Shown here piece by piece: positions 63,426 through 64,000 of a stretch of 64,000 bases of DNA. Made by a program: the position numbers and the translations under genes. Source of the DNA: Scytonema sp. UIC 10036 (GTDB lineage Bacteria > Cyanobacteriota > Cyanobacteriia > Cyanobacteriales > Nostocaceae); contig NZ_WJFC01000050.1 of the NCBI RefSeq assembly GCF_009725235.1, positions 6,797 through 70,796 on the forward strand, written 5' to 3'. How positions within the stretch are numbered: position 1 is the first letter of the stretch; every line of letters begins with the position of its first letter. The notes beneath the pieces were generated by a model. That model searched no databases, was not told where the DNA came from, and was given only the letters and a program-made list of their open reading frames with translations.

Positions 63426-64000
63426 ATGACCGAGGCAGAACTGCTACAGATAATTGAACAAGCGGCAAGCGAGGGCTGGACAGAACTCGATTTGTCTGGT
63501 TGTGGGTTGACGGTTTTACCGCCATTGATTGGCAAGCTGACTCAACTCAAAAAACTGATTCTCGGTAAATATCGATATGACGAAAAGGGAAATATCATTG
63601 GGAGGATTGGGAATAACCTAAGTGCTTTGCCTCAAGAAATTGGAAGGCTCGATCGACTTGAAGAACTTCTCATAGTAGATAATCGCCTCAAAAGTCTGCC
63701 ACCGGAAATTGTTCAACTCACAAAGTTGCGATCGCTCAATCTCAACGATAATCAACTGAGTGGGCTGCCACCGGAAATTGGACTCCTCACCAACCTGCAA
63801 TCGCTCGACATCAGCTTTAATCAACTGAGTGGGCTGCCACCGGAAATTGGACTCCTCACCAACCTGCAATCGCTCTCCCTCAGCTATAATCAACTGAGTG
63901 GGCTGCCACCGGAAATAGTCCAACTCACCAACCTGCAATCGCTCTCCCTCAGCTATAATCAACTGAGTGGGCTGCCACCGGAAATAGTCCAACTCACCAA
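63426..64000 (+). CDS. Leucine-rich-repeat protein, runs off the window (Roc-COR-like start)
   Basis: The product starts MTEAELLQIIEQAASEGWTE and enters leucine-rich repeats of 23 residues with the pattern NQLSGLPPEIxLLTNLQSLx. In cyanobacteria proteins starting this way are commonly LRR-Roc-COR GTPases or LRR signalling proteins, but the C-terminal domain is outside the window. The repeats from 63749 on are almost identical at DNA level in 69-bp units, so they were amplified recently. LRR domains sense partners by surface binding. Confidence 0.85.
   Translation, partial: MTEAELLQIIEQAASEGWTELDLSGCGLTVLPPLIGKLTQLKKLILGKYRYDEKGNIIGRIGNNLSALPQEIGRLDRLEELLIVDNRLKSLPPEIVQLTKLRSLNLNDNQLSGLPPEIGLLTNLQSLDISFNQLSGLPPEIGLLTNLQSLSLSYNQLSGLPPEIVQLTNLQSLSLSYNQLSGLPPEIVQLT
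63749..64000 (+). repeat. Near-identical 69-bp LRR units
   Basis: Consecutive units containing caactgagtgggctgccacc and ggaaatwgwMctcaccaacc differ at only a few bases. The reading frame is kept because 69 is a multiple of three. The array continues past the window. Confidence 0.85.

Noticed and set aside
63618..63992. 124-codon minus-strand repeat protein
   Set aside because: It is the antisense of the leucine-rich repeats, which fit the plus strand perfectly.

Overview
The window looks like accessory DNA, probably a large plasmid, of a filamentous heterocyst-forming cyanobacterium (Nostocales-like). Signs of this are the many HIP1 octamers (gcgatcgc), abundant small palindromic dispersed repeats, the multidomain STAND/caspase/WD40 proteins typical of such genomes, a ParB gene, a Gp157-like protein, several ribbon-helix-helix regulators and a high density of mobile elements. 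No rRNA, tRNA, ribosomal-protein or central-metabolism gene is visible. The plasmid assignment is inference.

Layout. 1-7006 (minus): two caspase-like proteins, one a caspase/NTPase/WD40 giant cut by the window edge. 7811-8245: a transglutaminase-like small protein. 8432-10950 (plus): a XamI-type restriction endonuclease overlapping its adenine methylase. 11029-20720 (minus): three consecutive signalling or immunity genes, NACHT-HEAT-CHAT, CHAT-TIR-TIR-like and NTPase-WD40. 20824-24613 (minus): ParB carrying a perfect 24-bp palindrome, a DUF192 protein and a Ycf46-like AAA ATPase. 24823-25863: a nuclease-like protein and an unknown. 26032-31589 (minus): a tightly coupled two-gene unit, a helicase with a C-terminal nuclease-like domain plus a 705-aa protein I cannot assign. 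This is my best candidate for an undescribed system.

32.3-35.5 kb holds small plasmid genes (Gp157-like, HNH nuclease and others). 35.9-38.6 kb is a foreign, GC-rich piece: a monooxygenase fragment with an attC-like site, cut by an insertion sequence whose own transposase is broken by two 56-bp hairpin repeats. 38.8-42.0 kb has a HEPN protein and a two-gene unit of unknown coiled-coil proteins. 43.2-47.6 kb has a tyrosine recombinase, thioredoxin, an RHH-like protein and a cytosolic trypsin-like protease. 50.0-52.3 kb is a recD2 helicase gene split by a 25-bp repeat. 54.1-55.3 kb is an AIPR abortive-infection protein. 56.1-60.8 kb is a Tn7-like tnsA/tnsB pair, frameshifted and cut by an IS with inverted repeats of about 132 bp and many copies of a 15-bp palindrome. 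61.98-62.9 kb is a phage-regulator-like protein, and from 63426 a leucine-rich-repeat protein runs off the end.

Overall the window reads as a defence and mobile-element island. Restriction-modification, caspase/CHAT/TIR signalling NTPases, AIPR, HEPN, a helicase-nuclease and an intracellular protease sit among plasmid maintenance genes and transposon debris. Roles in defence are inferred from domain families and neighbourhood, not shown by the sequence.
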